From the NCBI GenBank assembly GCA_038224055.1, contig JBBRGO010000223.1, positions 1 to 5,620 on the forward strand: a stretch of DNA of 5,620 bases, read 5' to 3'. Numbering within the stretch: the stretch's first letter is position 1; each line of letters starts with the position of its first letter. The DNA comes from JBDSSS01 sp038224055 (GTDB taxonomy: Bacteria; Actinomycetota; Actinomycetes; Actinomycetales; Dermatophilaceae). This document shows, in pieces, positions 1 through 4,998 of the stretch. Below the pieces are notes generated by a model. It had not been told where the DNA came from. It made no database searches and saw only the letters and a list, made by a program, of their open reading frames with translations. The translations under genes were made by a program, and so were the position numbers.

Positions 1-201
1 ATGCCCTACGTGCTCGCGCTCGCCCCCACCATCGGGGTGGGAGCACTGTTCTACTTCTTGTTCAAGAACATTCTCGAGGGCGACCGGCGGGAGCGGATCG
101 CCCAGGCGAAGTGGGAGGCCGAACGCGACGCCGAGCAGAACACCGCCGCCCGGTCGTCGGCTCCATCGCCGACCGGGCCACGGACGAAGAATGGCGATTA
201 G
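1..201 (+). CDS. Small single-pass membrane protein, function unknown
   Basis: Encodes 66 residues ending at TAG 199-201. Residues about 4-21 are a continuous hydrophobic stretch (VLALAPTIGVGALFYFLF), long enough for one membrane helix. A strongly charged segment follows, about residues 25-46, rich in Arg, Glu, Asp and Ala and likely helical. The tail is polar and Ser/Pro/Thr-rich. The shape suggests a short N-terminal anchor with a cytoplasmic charged tail. I do not recognise a named family and assign no function. The ATG is the first base of the window, so an upstream start or ribosome binding site cannot be checked. A methionine directly before the hydrophobic segment makes this a natural start. 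It lies on the same strand as lsr2 but 161 bases upstream, and lsr2 appears to have its own promoter, so an operon is not evident. Confidence 0.6.
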   Translation: MPYVLALAPTIGVGALFYFLFKNILEGDRRERIAQAKWEAERDAEQNTAARSSAPSPTGPRTKNGD

Positions 202-203
202 GA

Positions 204-268
204 GTTTTGCCGCCGCCTTTCTCTTTTTTACGATCCGCAGATGGTGAACGACACGAAACCGGCAAAAC
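204..268. repeat. 9-bp inverted repeat flanking the AT-rich part of the lsr2 upstream region
   Basis: GTTTTGCCG at 204-212 is the exact reverse complement of CGGCAAAAC at 260-268, with 47 bases between. The left arm begins three bases after the stop codon of the small membrane gene. Between the arms is a pyrimidine run with six consecutive T (224-229). The arms could be a paired protein-binding site or a long-loop hairpin. The T run could also end transcription of the first gene, but no tight stem precedes it. The function is inference; the match itself is exact. Confidence 0.4.
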
Positions 269-294
269 GGAATGTGCCTCGACGCGCCTTTGCG

Positions 295-300
295 TGTAAT
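295..300 (+). promoter_or_regulatory. Candidate -10 element of the lsr2 promoter
   Basis: TGTAAT at 295-300 matches five of six bases of the TATAAT consensus and stands out in this GC-rich window. It would place the transcript start near 307, leaving a leader of roughly 55 bases before the lsr2 ATG. No convincing -35 hexamer was found 16-18 bases upstream. The surrounding 202-312 region is visibly AT-richer than the genes, as expected of a promoter and of a region Lsr2 itself could bind. Confidence 0.4.
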
Positions 301-315
301 CTTGGAAACGCGAAT

Positions 316-346
316 GATCGCACGATCCCCTCCCATGCACGGCATG
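316..346 (+). repeat. Two small inverted repeats in the lsr2 leader
   Basis: Two perfect short inverted repeats lie side by side. GATCG-CA-CGATC spans 316-327 and CATGC-ACG-GCATG spans 334-346. Both sit between the candidate lsr2 transcript start (about 307) and its ribosome binding site (355-358). As RNA, the second could form a five-pair hairpin ending nine bases before the GGAG. As DNA, either could be a dyad binding site. Such short dyads also occur by chance, so the regulatory reading is tentative. Confidence 0.3.
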
Positions 347-354
347 AACAAGAT

Positions 355-358
355 GGAG
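355..358 (+). promoter_or_regulatory. Ribosome binding site of lsr2
   Basis: GGAG lies four bases before the ATG at 363, within GATGGAGAAAC. The spacing is short but usable. Together with the canonical Lsr2 N-terminus it fixes the start. Confidence 0.6.
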
Positions 359-362
359 AAAC

Positions 363-686
363 ATGGCACAGCGTGTCGAAATAACCCTCGTCGACGACAT
401 CGACGGTGGAAAGGCATCGGAGACGGTGACCTTCTCGCTCGACGGAGTCACTTACGAGATCGACCTCTCCGACAAGAACGCCCGTAAGCTCCGCGACGAC
501 TTCGCAAACTGGACCGGGCACGCCCGTCGCAGCGGCAGCGCCCGCGGCGGCCGCAAGCGCAGCACCGCGACGAAGCGCACCGACCTCGGTGAGGTCCGTG
601 AGTGGGCGCGGTCCGCCGGGCACAGCGTCTCCGACCGCGGCCGCATCTCGGCCGAGGTCCAGGACGCCTACGACAAGGCGCACTGA
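363..686 (+). CDS. lsr2: Lsr2 family nucleoid-associated DNA-bridging protein
   Basis: Lsr2 is the actinobacterial functional counterpart of H-NS. It binds AT-rich DNA in the minor groove, oligomerises, bridges DNA and silences horizontally acquired genes. The 107-residue product has the normal family length. The N-terminus MAQRVEITLVDDIDGGKASETV is typical and leads into the beta-strand/helix dimerisation domain (about 1-58), including the 'VTYEIDLSDKNARKLRDDF' signature. A basic Gly/Ser/Arg/Lys linker follows (about 55-72). The C-terminal DNA-binding domain (about 73-107) carries the W-R-S-x-G-H-x-V-S-x-R-G-R pattern, with the AT-hook-like Arg-Gly-Arg at residues 92-94. Nothing essential is missing. 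The upstream region is AT-rich, so self-regulation is plausible but not shown here. The gene converges on the LigD polymerase gene and ends at a strong hairpin. Many actinobacteria have more than one lsr2 paralogue, and the window cannot show which one this is. Confidence 0.96.
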   Translation: MAQRVEITLVDDIDGGKASETVTFSLDGVTYEIDLSDKNARKLRDDFANWTGHARRSGSARGGRKRSTATKRTDLGEVREWARSAGHSVSDRGRISAEVQDAYDKAH

Positions 687-711
687 CCGGGCCGTCCCGG
701 GCGGTATCGCT

Positions 712-750
712 GACGGAGCCCGGCACCCCCTCGGGGTGTCGGGCTCCGTC
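712..750. terminator. Bidirectional hairpin terminator between lsr2 and the LigD polymerase gene
   Basis: An 18-base arm at 712-729 (GACGGAGCCCGGCACCCC) pairs with 733-750 (GGGGTGTCGGGCTCCGTC) across a three-base loop. The only non-Watson-Crick position is one G-U/G-T type pair. No T tract follows on either side, which is common for actinobacterial hairpin terminators. It lies 25 bases after the lsr2 stop and 44 bases beyond the convergent polymerase gene's stop, so it can serve both. Confidence 0.8.
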
Positions 751-784
751 GCGCAGTCGGGCGACCCGACGCCCGTGCCCGACC

Positions 785-808
785 GGTCAGGTGGTCAGGT
801 GGTCAGGT
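785..808. repeat. Three tandem copies of an 8-bp unit across the polymerase gene's stop codon
   Basis: GGTCAGGT occurs three times without interruption (785-792, 793-800, 801-808). On the minus strand the unit reads ACCTGACC and contains TGA. The stop of the LigD polymerase gene (797-795) lies in the middle unit. Because the stop is set by the first two units read, gain or loss of one copy would leave the encoded C-terminus (DLTT) unchanged. Confidence 0.75.
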
Positions 809-1682
809 CGGACGCCAGGTCCCCGTCGCGCTCGACGCGCTCGAGCACCTGCTCCATCCGCAGCTGGACGAGCCCACCGCCCTCGGAGCCCTGCTCGATC
901 TCCGCCCACGTCCGCGGGGCCGCGACGGTCGGCTCGTCCCTGCCGCGCAGCGAGTAGGGGCAGATCGTCGTCTTGGCGGCGACGTTCTGGCTCCAGTCGA
1001 GGAAGATCTTGCCTGGCCGCAGCTCCTTGGCCATCTTCCACACGACGAGGTCGGGGTGCGCCCTCGTCAGCTCCTGGGCCAGCTGCTGGACGGTGTCGCG
1101 GATCTGGTCACTCGAGTGCGAGCCGGGGAGCACCGCATACAGCTGGAGGCCCTTGCTCCCGCTCGTCACGGGCAGGGTGGGCAGGCCGATGCGGCCGAGT
1201 CGCTCACGGACGATCAGGGCGACGCGGGCACACTCCGCCAGCCCCGTGCCCGGGCCCGGGTCGAGGTCGATGACGAGACGGTCGGGATCGCGGGCGACGG
1301 CGTCGCGCCCCTCCCCCTCGTAGCGCCACTGCGGGACGTGCAGCTCGAGCGAGTTGAGGTTGACCAGGAAGGTGAGGGCGGCGAGGTCGTCGACGAAGGG
1401 GAAGACGGGATCCCGCCCCGCCCGCCGGACCCAGTCGGGGGTGCCTGCGGGGATGTTCTTCTCGAAGAACTGCATGTCACCGACGCCGTGTGGGAAGCGG
1501 ATCCGGGTCACGGGTCGACCGGCAAGGTGCGGGAGCAGCACCGGCGAGATGCGGGCGTAGTAGTCGAGGACCTCGGCCTTCGTCGTGCCGGCCCGTGGGT
1601 ACATCATCTTCTCGAGGCTGCTGAGGCGCAGCCTCCGCCCCGCCACCTCGACGGTGACCCTCGTCGCCCCCGGCACCATCAC
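795..1682 (-). CDS. ligD: LigD polymerase/primase domain protein (stand-alone), NHEJ
   Basis: This is an archaeo-eukaryotic-primase-type polymerase of bacterial NHEJ. It fills gaps and adds nucleotides, preferring ribonucleotides, at Ku-bound broken ends. The 295 residues cover one complete PolDom. The N-terminal 'LSSLEKMMYP' motif is at about 20-29 and 'RFPHGVGDMQFFEKN' at 62-76. His115 lies in 'SLELHVPQW'. The metal-binding Asp pair D139/D141 is in VIDLDPGPG, Lys177 in TSGSKGLQLY, and the third acidic residue D229 in FLDWSQN. The family-typical TICPYSLRGR follows at 239-248. All key residues are present. The start is GTG 1682, with GGAGGG at 1696-1691 eight bases upstream; ATG 1679 is an alternative one codon later. 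The start overlaps the upstream ligase stop, so the two are likely co-transcribed and translationally coupled. The symbol ligD applies to the polymerase part only; some genomes annotate it as a separate ligD/prim-pol gene. Confidence 0.93.
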   Translation of the reverse strand: MMVPGATRVTVEVAGRRLRLSSLEKMMYPRAGTTKAEVLDYYARISPVLLPHLAGRPVTRIRFPHGVGDMQFFEKNIPAGTPDWVRRAGRDPVFPFVDDLAALTFLVNLNSLELHVPQWRYEGEGRDAVARDPDRLVIDLDPGPGTGLAECARVALIVRERLGRIGLPTLPVTSGSKGLQLYAVLPGSHSSDQIRDTVQQLAQELTRAHPDLVVWKMAKELRPGKIFLDWSQNVAAKTTICPYSLRGRDEPTVAAPRTWAEIEQGSEGGGLVQLRMEQVLERVERDGDLASDLTT

Positions 1683-2686
1683 GAGCCGCCCCCTCCGGCC
1701 GTCCCGTCCTCGCCGTCCCCGATCTCCCTGGTCTCCCCGATCTCCCCGATCTCCCGGGGCGCGATCTCCTCGGGGGCGAGGTCGTGGCGCAGTCCCTTGT
1801 AGGCCGGGTGCCGTAGCCGCCCCTGCCCGCTGCGGCCCAGCGACTCCACGTCCGCGACGAGAACCGGGCGTACCCAGGTCGTACCGACGGCATCCTCCGC
1901 GGGCACCTCCGTCGCGAAGGGGGACTCGTCACAGCGGATCGGCACGAGCTCGTCCCTGAGTCGCTCCCCGTTGCGTCCCGCCAACCCCGACCCGACCCGA
2001 CCGAGGTAGTTCAGTCCGCCCGGCCCCGGCACCCCGACGAGGACGGCGCCGAGGCGGTTCGGCACCGTCCCGGTGGACTCCGGGCGCCACCCCCCGATGA
2101 CGACCGAGACGGTGTCGCGGTGGGGGCGCTTGAGCCAGTGCGGCGACCGCGTCCCCGGCAGGTATGCCGCGTCGACCCGCTTGCTCACGATTCCCTCGAG
2201 GCCCTGCTCCCTCGTCGCGGCGTGCAGCGTGGGTCCGTCGGTGAACGTCGGCGGCGTCTGCCACCGGGCGCCCTCGAGCTCGAGGTGCTCGAGGGTCGCG
2301 CGGCGGTCGGTCCACCGGCGCGGCATGAGGTCGACGCCGTAGAGGCGGAGCAGGTCGAACGTCATGAAGGTCGCGGGGACCGCCTCCGCCAGCCGAGCCG
2401 CCCGCCGGACGTCGGTGACGTGGATGCGTTCGGCGAGGGCGGAGAAGGAGGGCCGCCCGTCCCGCAGGGCGACGACCTCCCCGTCGAGCAGCATGTCGGC
2501 GAACTCGTCGGCGAGGCCCCTCAGCTCGGGAAAGGCGACGGTGACGTCGCGCTCGGACCGCGAGGAGACCCGCACCTGCCCGTCGGACACGTCGACCAGG
2601 ACGCGCATCCCGTCCCACTTCACCTCGTGGATCCACGCGTCACCGACCGGGAGGGTCGTGGTGGGCGTGGCGAGCATGGGGCGCAT
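1679..2686 (-). CDS. ligD: ATP-dependent DNA ligase, LigD ligase-domain protein, NHEJ
   Basis: This 335-residue protein seals nicks and broken ends using ATP through an enzyme-AMP intermediate. Nucleotidyltransferase motifs appear in order: motif I EVKWDGMR with adenylated Lys23; SSRSERDVT (motif Ia) at 41-49; LLDGEVVAL at 66-74; motif III FMTFDLLRLYG at 107-117; motif IV EGIVSKR at 164-170; motif V region HWLKRP at 183-188. The OB-fold follows (about 190-300) with the GGLNYLGRVGSGL pattern and ends in LRHPAYKGLRHDLAPEE. The last 30 residues are a low-complexity acidic tail that includes REI/GEI/GET repeats. The start ATG 2686 gives the usual RPMLAT opening; ATG 2677 is possible. No phosphoesterase or polymerase domain is fused to it. 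The much longer open frame reaching 3793 is antisense to ku and is not used. The next gene is the polymerase half. No Shine-Dalgarno is seen, and an AAGAAT box six bases before 2686 suggests a leaderless message. Confidence 0.94.
   Translation of the reverse strand: MRPMLATPTTTLPVGDAWIHEVKWDGMRVLVDVSDGQVRVSSRSERDVTVAFPELRGLADEFADMLLDGEVVALRDGRPSFSALAERIHVTDVRRAARLAEAVPATFMTFDLLRLYGVDLMPRRWTDRRATLEHLELEGARWQTPPTFTDGPTLHAATREQGLEGIVSKRVDAAYLPGTRSPHWLKRPHRDTVSVVIGGWRPESTGTVPNRLGAVLVGVPGPGGLNYLGRVGSGLAGRNGERLRDELVPIRCDESPFATEVPAEDAVGTTWVRPVLVADVESLGRSGQGRLRHPAYKGLRHDLAPEEIAPREIGEIGETREIGDGEDGTAGGGGS
1691..1696 (-). promoter_or_regulatory. Ribosome binding site of the LigD polymerase gene, inside the ligase gene
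   Basis: On the minus strand GGAGGG (1696 to 1691) lies within the last codons of the ligase gene. It is eight bases before GTG 1682 and eleven before ATG 1679. The ligase TGA (1681-1679) overlaps GTG by three bases and ATG by one. The spacing favours GTG as the start and supports translational coupling. Confidence 0.65.
1721..1756. repeat. Four tandem 9-bp units in the 3' end of the ligase gene
   Basis: Four 9-bp units related to GATCTCCCC run in tandem (1721-1729, 1730-1738, 1739-1747, 1748-1756). A fifth related GATCTCCTC begins at 1763, offset by six bases. Read on the minus strand they encode REI, GEI, GET and REI, with EEI for the fifth. The period is a multiple of three, so copy-number change would keep frame and only alter the acidic tail beyond the OB-fold. 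Confidence 0.75.
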
Positions 2687-2704
2687 GGGTGCATTCTTGT
2701 TCTC
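2668..2704 (+). promoter_or_regulatory. Candidate leaderless promoter of ku
   Basis: CATTCT (2692-2697) fits the loose actinobacterial TAnnnT pattern except for its first base. Seven bases separate it from ATG 2705. A weak TGGCGA (2668-2673; three of six -35 bases) lies 18 bases upstream, inside the ligase gene's first codons. No Shine-Dalgarno is visible before the ATG, which supports a leaderless transcript. The box overlaps the opposing AAGAAT box almost completely. Confidence 0.4.
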
Positions 2705-2722
2705 ATGCGAGCCATCTGGAAA
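2692..2722 (-). promoter_or_regulatory. Candidate leaderless promoter of the ligase-polymerase operon
   Basis: On the minus strand AAGAAT (2698 to 2693) matches four of six -10 bases. Six bases separate it from ATG 2686, the spacing expected if transcription begins at the start codon. TTTCCA (2722 to 2717) matches four of six -35 bases at 18-bp spacing and lies inside the first codons of ku. No Shine-Dalgarno is present before ATG 2686 or 2677. Confidence 0.45.
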
Positions 2723-3649
2723 GGCGCAGTCTCCTTCGGCCTGGTCAACGTGCCGGTCCGGCTCTTCTCGGCGACCGAGAACCACGACGTCCAGTTCCGC
2801 CAGGTCCACGAGAAGGACGGCGGGCGCATCAAGTACCAACGGGTGTGCGCCATCGACGGCGAGGAGGTGCCCTATTCCGACATCGCCAAGGGATACGAGA
2901 CAGCGGACGGCCAGATGGTGGTCCTCAGCGACAGCGACATCAAGAGCCTGCCGGTGCGTTCGTCCAAGGAGATCGCGATCGAGAAGTTCGTCCCGTCCGA
3001 GCAGATCGACCCGTTGCTCTTCGACAAGTCCTACTATCTCGAGCCGGACAAGACCGGCCTCAAGCCCTACGTCCTGCTGCGTGACGCGCTGGAGAAGGCC
3101 GACCGGATGGCGCTCGTCACCGTGTCCGTCCGGAGCCGGATGACCCTCGCCGTCCTCCGCGTCCGCGACGGTGTCATCGTGCTCCAGACGCTGCTCTGGG
3201 CCGACGAGGTCCGCGCGCCGGAGTTCGAGTCGCTCTCGGAGGAGACGCACGCCACGGCGAAGGAGCTCGCGATGGCCTCGTCTCTCGTCGACTCGCTCTC
3301 CGGGGACTACCTGCCCGACGAGTTCGAGGACGACTACGCCGAGGCGGTCGAGGCCCTCGTGTCCTCGAAGATCGAGGGTGGCGAGCTGACCGAGGCCCCC
3401 GAGGAGACCGGCGAGGAGACGGAGGTCGTCGACCTCCTCGCGGCGCTCCAGCGCAGCGTCGACAAGGCAAAGGCCGCGAAGTCGTCCCCGTCGGCAGCAG
3501 GGTCGGCGGGCGGGCAGGACGCCGAGGAAGCCGAGCCGGCATCGACGAGGACGAGCCGGAAGACGGCGGCCAAGAAGGCGTCGGCCGTCAGGTCCAGCAC
3601 GTCCGGTTCGGCAAGGAAGAAGAACGCGGCCAAGAAGAAGGCGAGCTGA
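2705..3649 (+). CDS. ku: Ku protein, non-homologous end-joining DNA end-binding factor
   Basis: Bacterial Ku forms a homodimeric ring around double-strand break ends and recruits LigD. The 314-residue product opens with the canonical MRAIWKGAVSFGLVNVPVRL. It continues with FRQVHEKDGGRIKYQRVC and the dGEEVPYSDIAKGYE segment (about 52-65). The SKEIAIEKFVPSEQIDPLLFDKSYYLEPD stretch (87-115) is typical of the Ku beta-barrel. The conserved C-terminal helix VVDLLAALQRSVDKAK is at 241-256. From about 257 to the end lies a low-complexity tail rich in Lys, Ala, Ser and Arg, with clusters KTAAKKAS, SARKKNAAKKKAS. Such basic tails in actinobacterial Ku proteins bind DNA and make this product longer than tail-less family members. 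The start ATG 2705 is fixed by the conserved N-terminus; the frame stays open far upstream, but that part is antisense to the ligase. ku is divergent from the ligase-polymerase operon with only 18 bases between start codons. Confidence 0.97.
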   Translation: MRAIWKGAVSFGLVNVPVRLFSATENHDVQFRQVHEKDGGRIKYQRVCAIDGEEVPYSDIAKGYETADGQMVVLSDSDIKSLPVRSSKEIAIEKFVPSEQIDPLLFDKSYYLEPDKTGLKPYVLLRDALEKADRMALVTVSVRSRMTLAVLRVRDGVIVLQTLLWADEVRAPEFESLSEETHATAKELAMASSLVDSLSGDYLPDEFEDDYAEAVEALVSSKIEGGELTEAPEETGEETEVVDLLAALQRSVDKAKAAKSSPSAAGSAGGQDAEEAEPASTRTSRKTAAKKASAVRSSTSGSARKKNAAKKKAS

Positions 3650-3662
3650 CCGGACGTACGTC
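3599..3662. repeat. Inverted repeat and 10-bp palindrome around the ku stop codon
   Basis: ACGTCCGGT at 3599-3607 is the exact reverse complement of ACCGGACGT at 3649-3657, with a 41-base loop. The right arm overlaps the perfect palindrome GACGTACGTC (3653-3662), just after the ku stop (3647-3649). These could help end the ku transcript or form a binding site, but the loop is long and no T tract follows. I do not call a terminator. Confidence 0.3.
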
Positions 3663-3710
3663 ACACCCCGTTCACCCCCGAGGCGTCCCCCGGTGCGGCA
3701 CCATCGTGGG

Positions 3711-4937
3711 GTGCAGCACGTCACTCCCGAGGAGCTCCAGCGCCGGCTCGCCACCCTTCCGGCGACGCCGCGCGTCGTCGTCAGCGGCAACATGGCGATG
3801 CCCGTCGAGGCCGTGCGCCTTGTCGACGAGGCCCTCCCCCGTTACGTCCTGCATGCCCTCAACGCCCCGCACGGGGTGCCGGACCGCGACGGGGTGACGG
3901 CGGAGACGTGCTTCGTCGGGCCGGGGATGCGCCACCACCCGACACTGCGCTACGTGCCCTCCCGCCTCTCGCTCGTGCCGCTCCTCTACGCCCGGAGCCT
4001 GCCCCCGGACGTCGTCCTGCTCCACTGCGCCCCGCCCAGGGGGACGCACGTCAGCCTCGGTGTCGAGGTCAACGTCCTGCCCGCGGCGGTCGAGGCGTGC
4101 CGGGCACGCGGTGGCCTCGTCGTCGCCGTCCTCAACTCCCAGATGCCGTACACCTTCGGCGACGCCCAGCTCGACGTCGAGCACGTCGACCTCGCGGTGA
4201 CCATCGACGCCCCGCTGCCGACGCAGCGGCAGGTCCCTCCCGACGACGACAGCCTGGCGATCGGCGAGCGGGTCGCGGCGATGGTCGGCGACGGGGCCAC
4301 CATGCAGCTCGGCATCGGTGCCGTGCCCGACGCGACCCTGGCCGCCCTCGGGGGGCGGACCGGCCTACGGATCTGGTCCGAGATGTTCTCCGACGGTGTC
4401 ATCGAGCTCGACGAGGCCGGGGCGCTCGACCCGCACCATCCCCTCGTCACCTCCTTCGCCTTCGGCAGCCAGCGCCTCTACGACTGGCTCGACGGCAACG
4501 ACCGGGTCCGGACGATGCGGACCGAGCGCACCAACGACCCCGGCCTGATCGCCCAGCAGCGCGCCATGACGTCGGTGAACACCGCCCTGGAGGTGGACCT
4601 CTTCGGTCAGGCCAACGCCTCCCGGATCGGCACCCGGATCCACTCGGGGTTCGGCGGACAGACCGACTTCATCGTCGGGGCACTGCACTCGCCGGGTGGC
4701 CAGTCGTTCATCGCGCTCCGCTCGTGGCACCCCCGGGCCGACGTGTCGACGATCGTGTCGCTGCTCGACCAGCCCGTCACGAGCTTCCAGCAGAGCGCCG
4801 TGGTCACCGAGCACGGCATGGCGCGGCTCGTCGGGCGCAGCGAGCGCGAGCAGTGCCGCGACATCATCGAGCAGTGCGCCCACCCGCGCGTCCGCGACGA
4901 CCTCTGGGAAGGTGCGGAGGCGCTGGGGCTGGCCTGA
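3711..4937 (+). CDS. Acetyl-CoA hydrolase/transferase family protein (CoA transferase)
   Basis: The product belongs to the family that moves CoA between an acyl-CoA and a carboxylate, such as acetate, succinate or 4-hydroxybutyrate, or hydrolyses acetyl-CoA. Using this start it has 408 residues, close to the usual 400-440. Visible signatures are VVVSGNMAMP near residue 22, MQLGIGAVPDATLAALG (about 198-214), and WSEMFSDGVIEL (about 222-233), whose Glu224 is my candidate catalytic residue. GFGGQTDFIVGALHSPGGQSF (about 313-333) and VVTEHGMARLVGRSEREQ (about 364-381) follow, giving the N-terminal and C-terminal CoA-transferase halves in order. The specific substrate cannot be read. An in-frame GTG at 3693 with a weak GAGG nine bases upstream is possible. 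I prefer GTG 3711 because codons 3693-3710 include CAT and CGT, unlike the gene's strong G/C third-position bias. CACCAT (3699-3704) also sits six bases before 3711, as in leaderless promoters. It follows ku on the same strand by about 60 bases; no functional link is evident. Confidence 0.88.
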   Translation: MQHVTPEELQRRLATLPATPRVVVSGNMAMPVEAVRLVDEALPRYVLHALNAPHGVPDRDGVTAETCFVGPGMRHHPTLRYVPSRLSLVPLLYARSLPPDVVLLHCAPPRGTHVSLGVEVNVLPAAVEACRARGGLVVAVLNSQMPYTFGDAQLDVEHVDLAVTIDAPLPTQRQVPPDDDSLAIGERVAAMVGDGATMQLGIGAVPDATLAALGGRTGLRIWSEMFSDGVIELDEAGALDPHHPLVTSFAFGSQRLYDWLDGNDRVRTMRTERTNDPGLIAQQRAMTSVNTALEVDLFGQANASRIGTRIHSGFGGQTDFIVGALHSPGGQSFIALRSWHPRADVSTIVSLLDQPVTSFQQSAVVTEHGMARLVGRSEREQCRDIIEQCAHPRVRDDLWEGAEALGLA

Positions 4938-4966
4938 CCCCCCGTCGTATGCCGCTGTGCGGGTCC

Positions 4967-4992
4967 CGAGGGCACGACCGCGCCTGCCCTCG
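4967..4992 (+). terminator. Candidate hairpin terminator after the CoA-transferase gene
   Basis: CGAGGGCA at 4967-4974 pairs perfectly with TGCCCTCG at 4985-4992 around a 10-base loop, 29 bases after the stop codon at 4935-4937. There is no T tract. Its place between two genes with separate transcription signals supports terminator function. A second dyad follows immediately at 4999-5024. Confidence 0.5.
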
Positions 4993-4998
4993 CCCGGG

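Noticed and set aside
1721..1771. The GATCTCCCC repeats as a possible CRISPR array
   Set aside because: The units are 9 bp, directly adjacent with no spacers, and are in-frame codons of the ligase tail.
602..1802. Several plus-strand open frames (for example 602-1273 and 1056-1802) over the LigD polymerase region
   Set aside because: All are low-complexity Arg/Ser/Gly/Pro frames antisense to a gene with intact catalytic motifs.
2120..3649. A 509-residue plus-strand open frame extending ku upstream
   Set aside because: Residues before ATG 2705 are antisense to the ligase and resemble no Ku N-terminus. MRAIWKGAVSFGL is the canonical start.
1679..3793. A 704-residue minus-strand open frame that extends the ligase gene across ku
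   Set aside because: Only the part from ATG 2686 shows ligase homology. The upstream extension is antisense to the well-conserved ku gene and is open because of high-GC codon bias.
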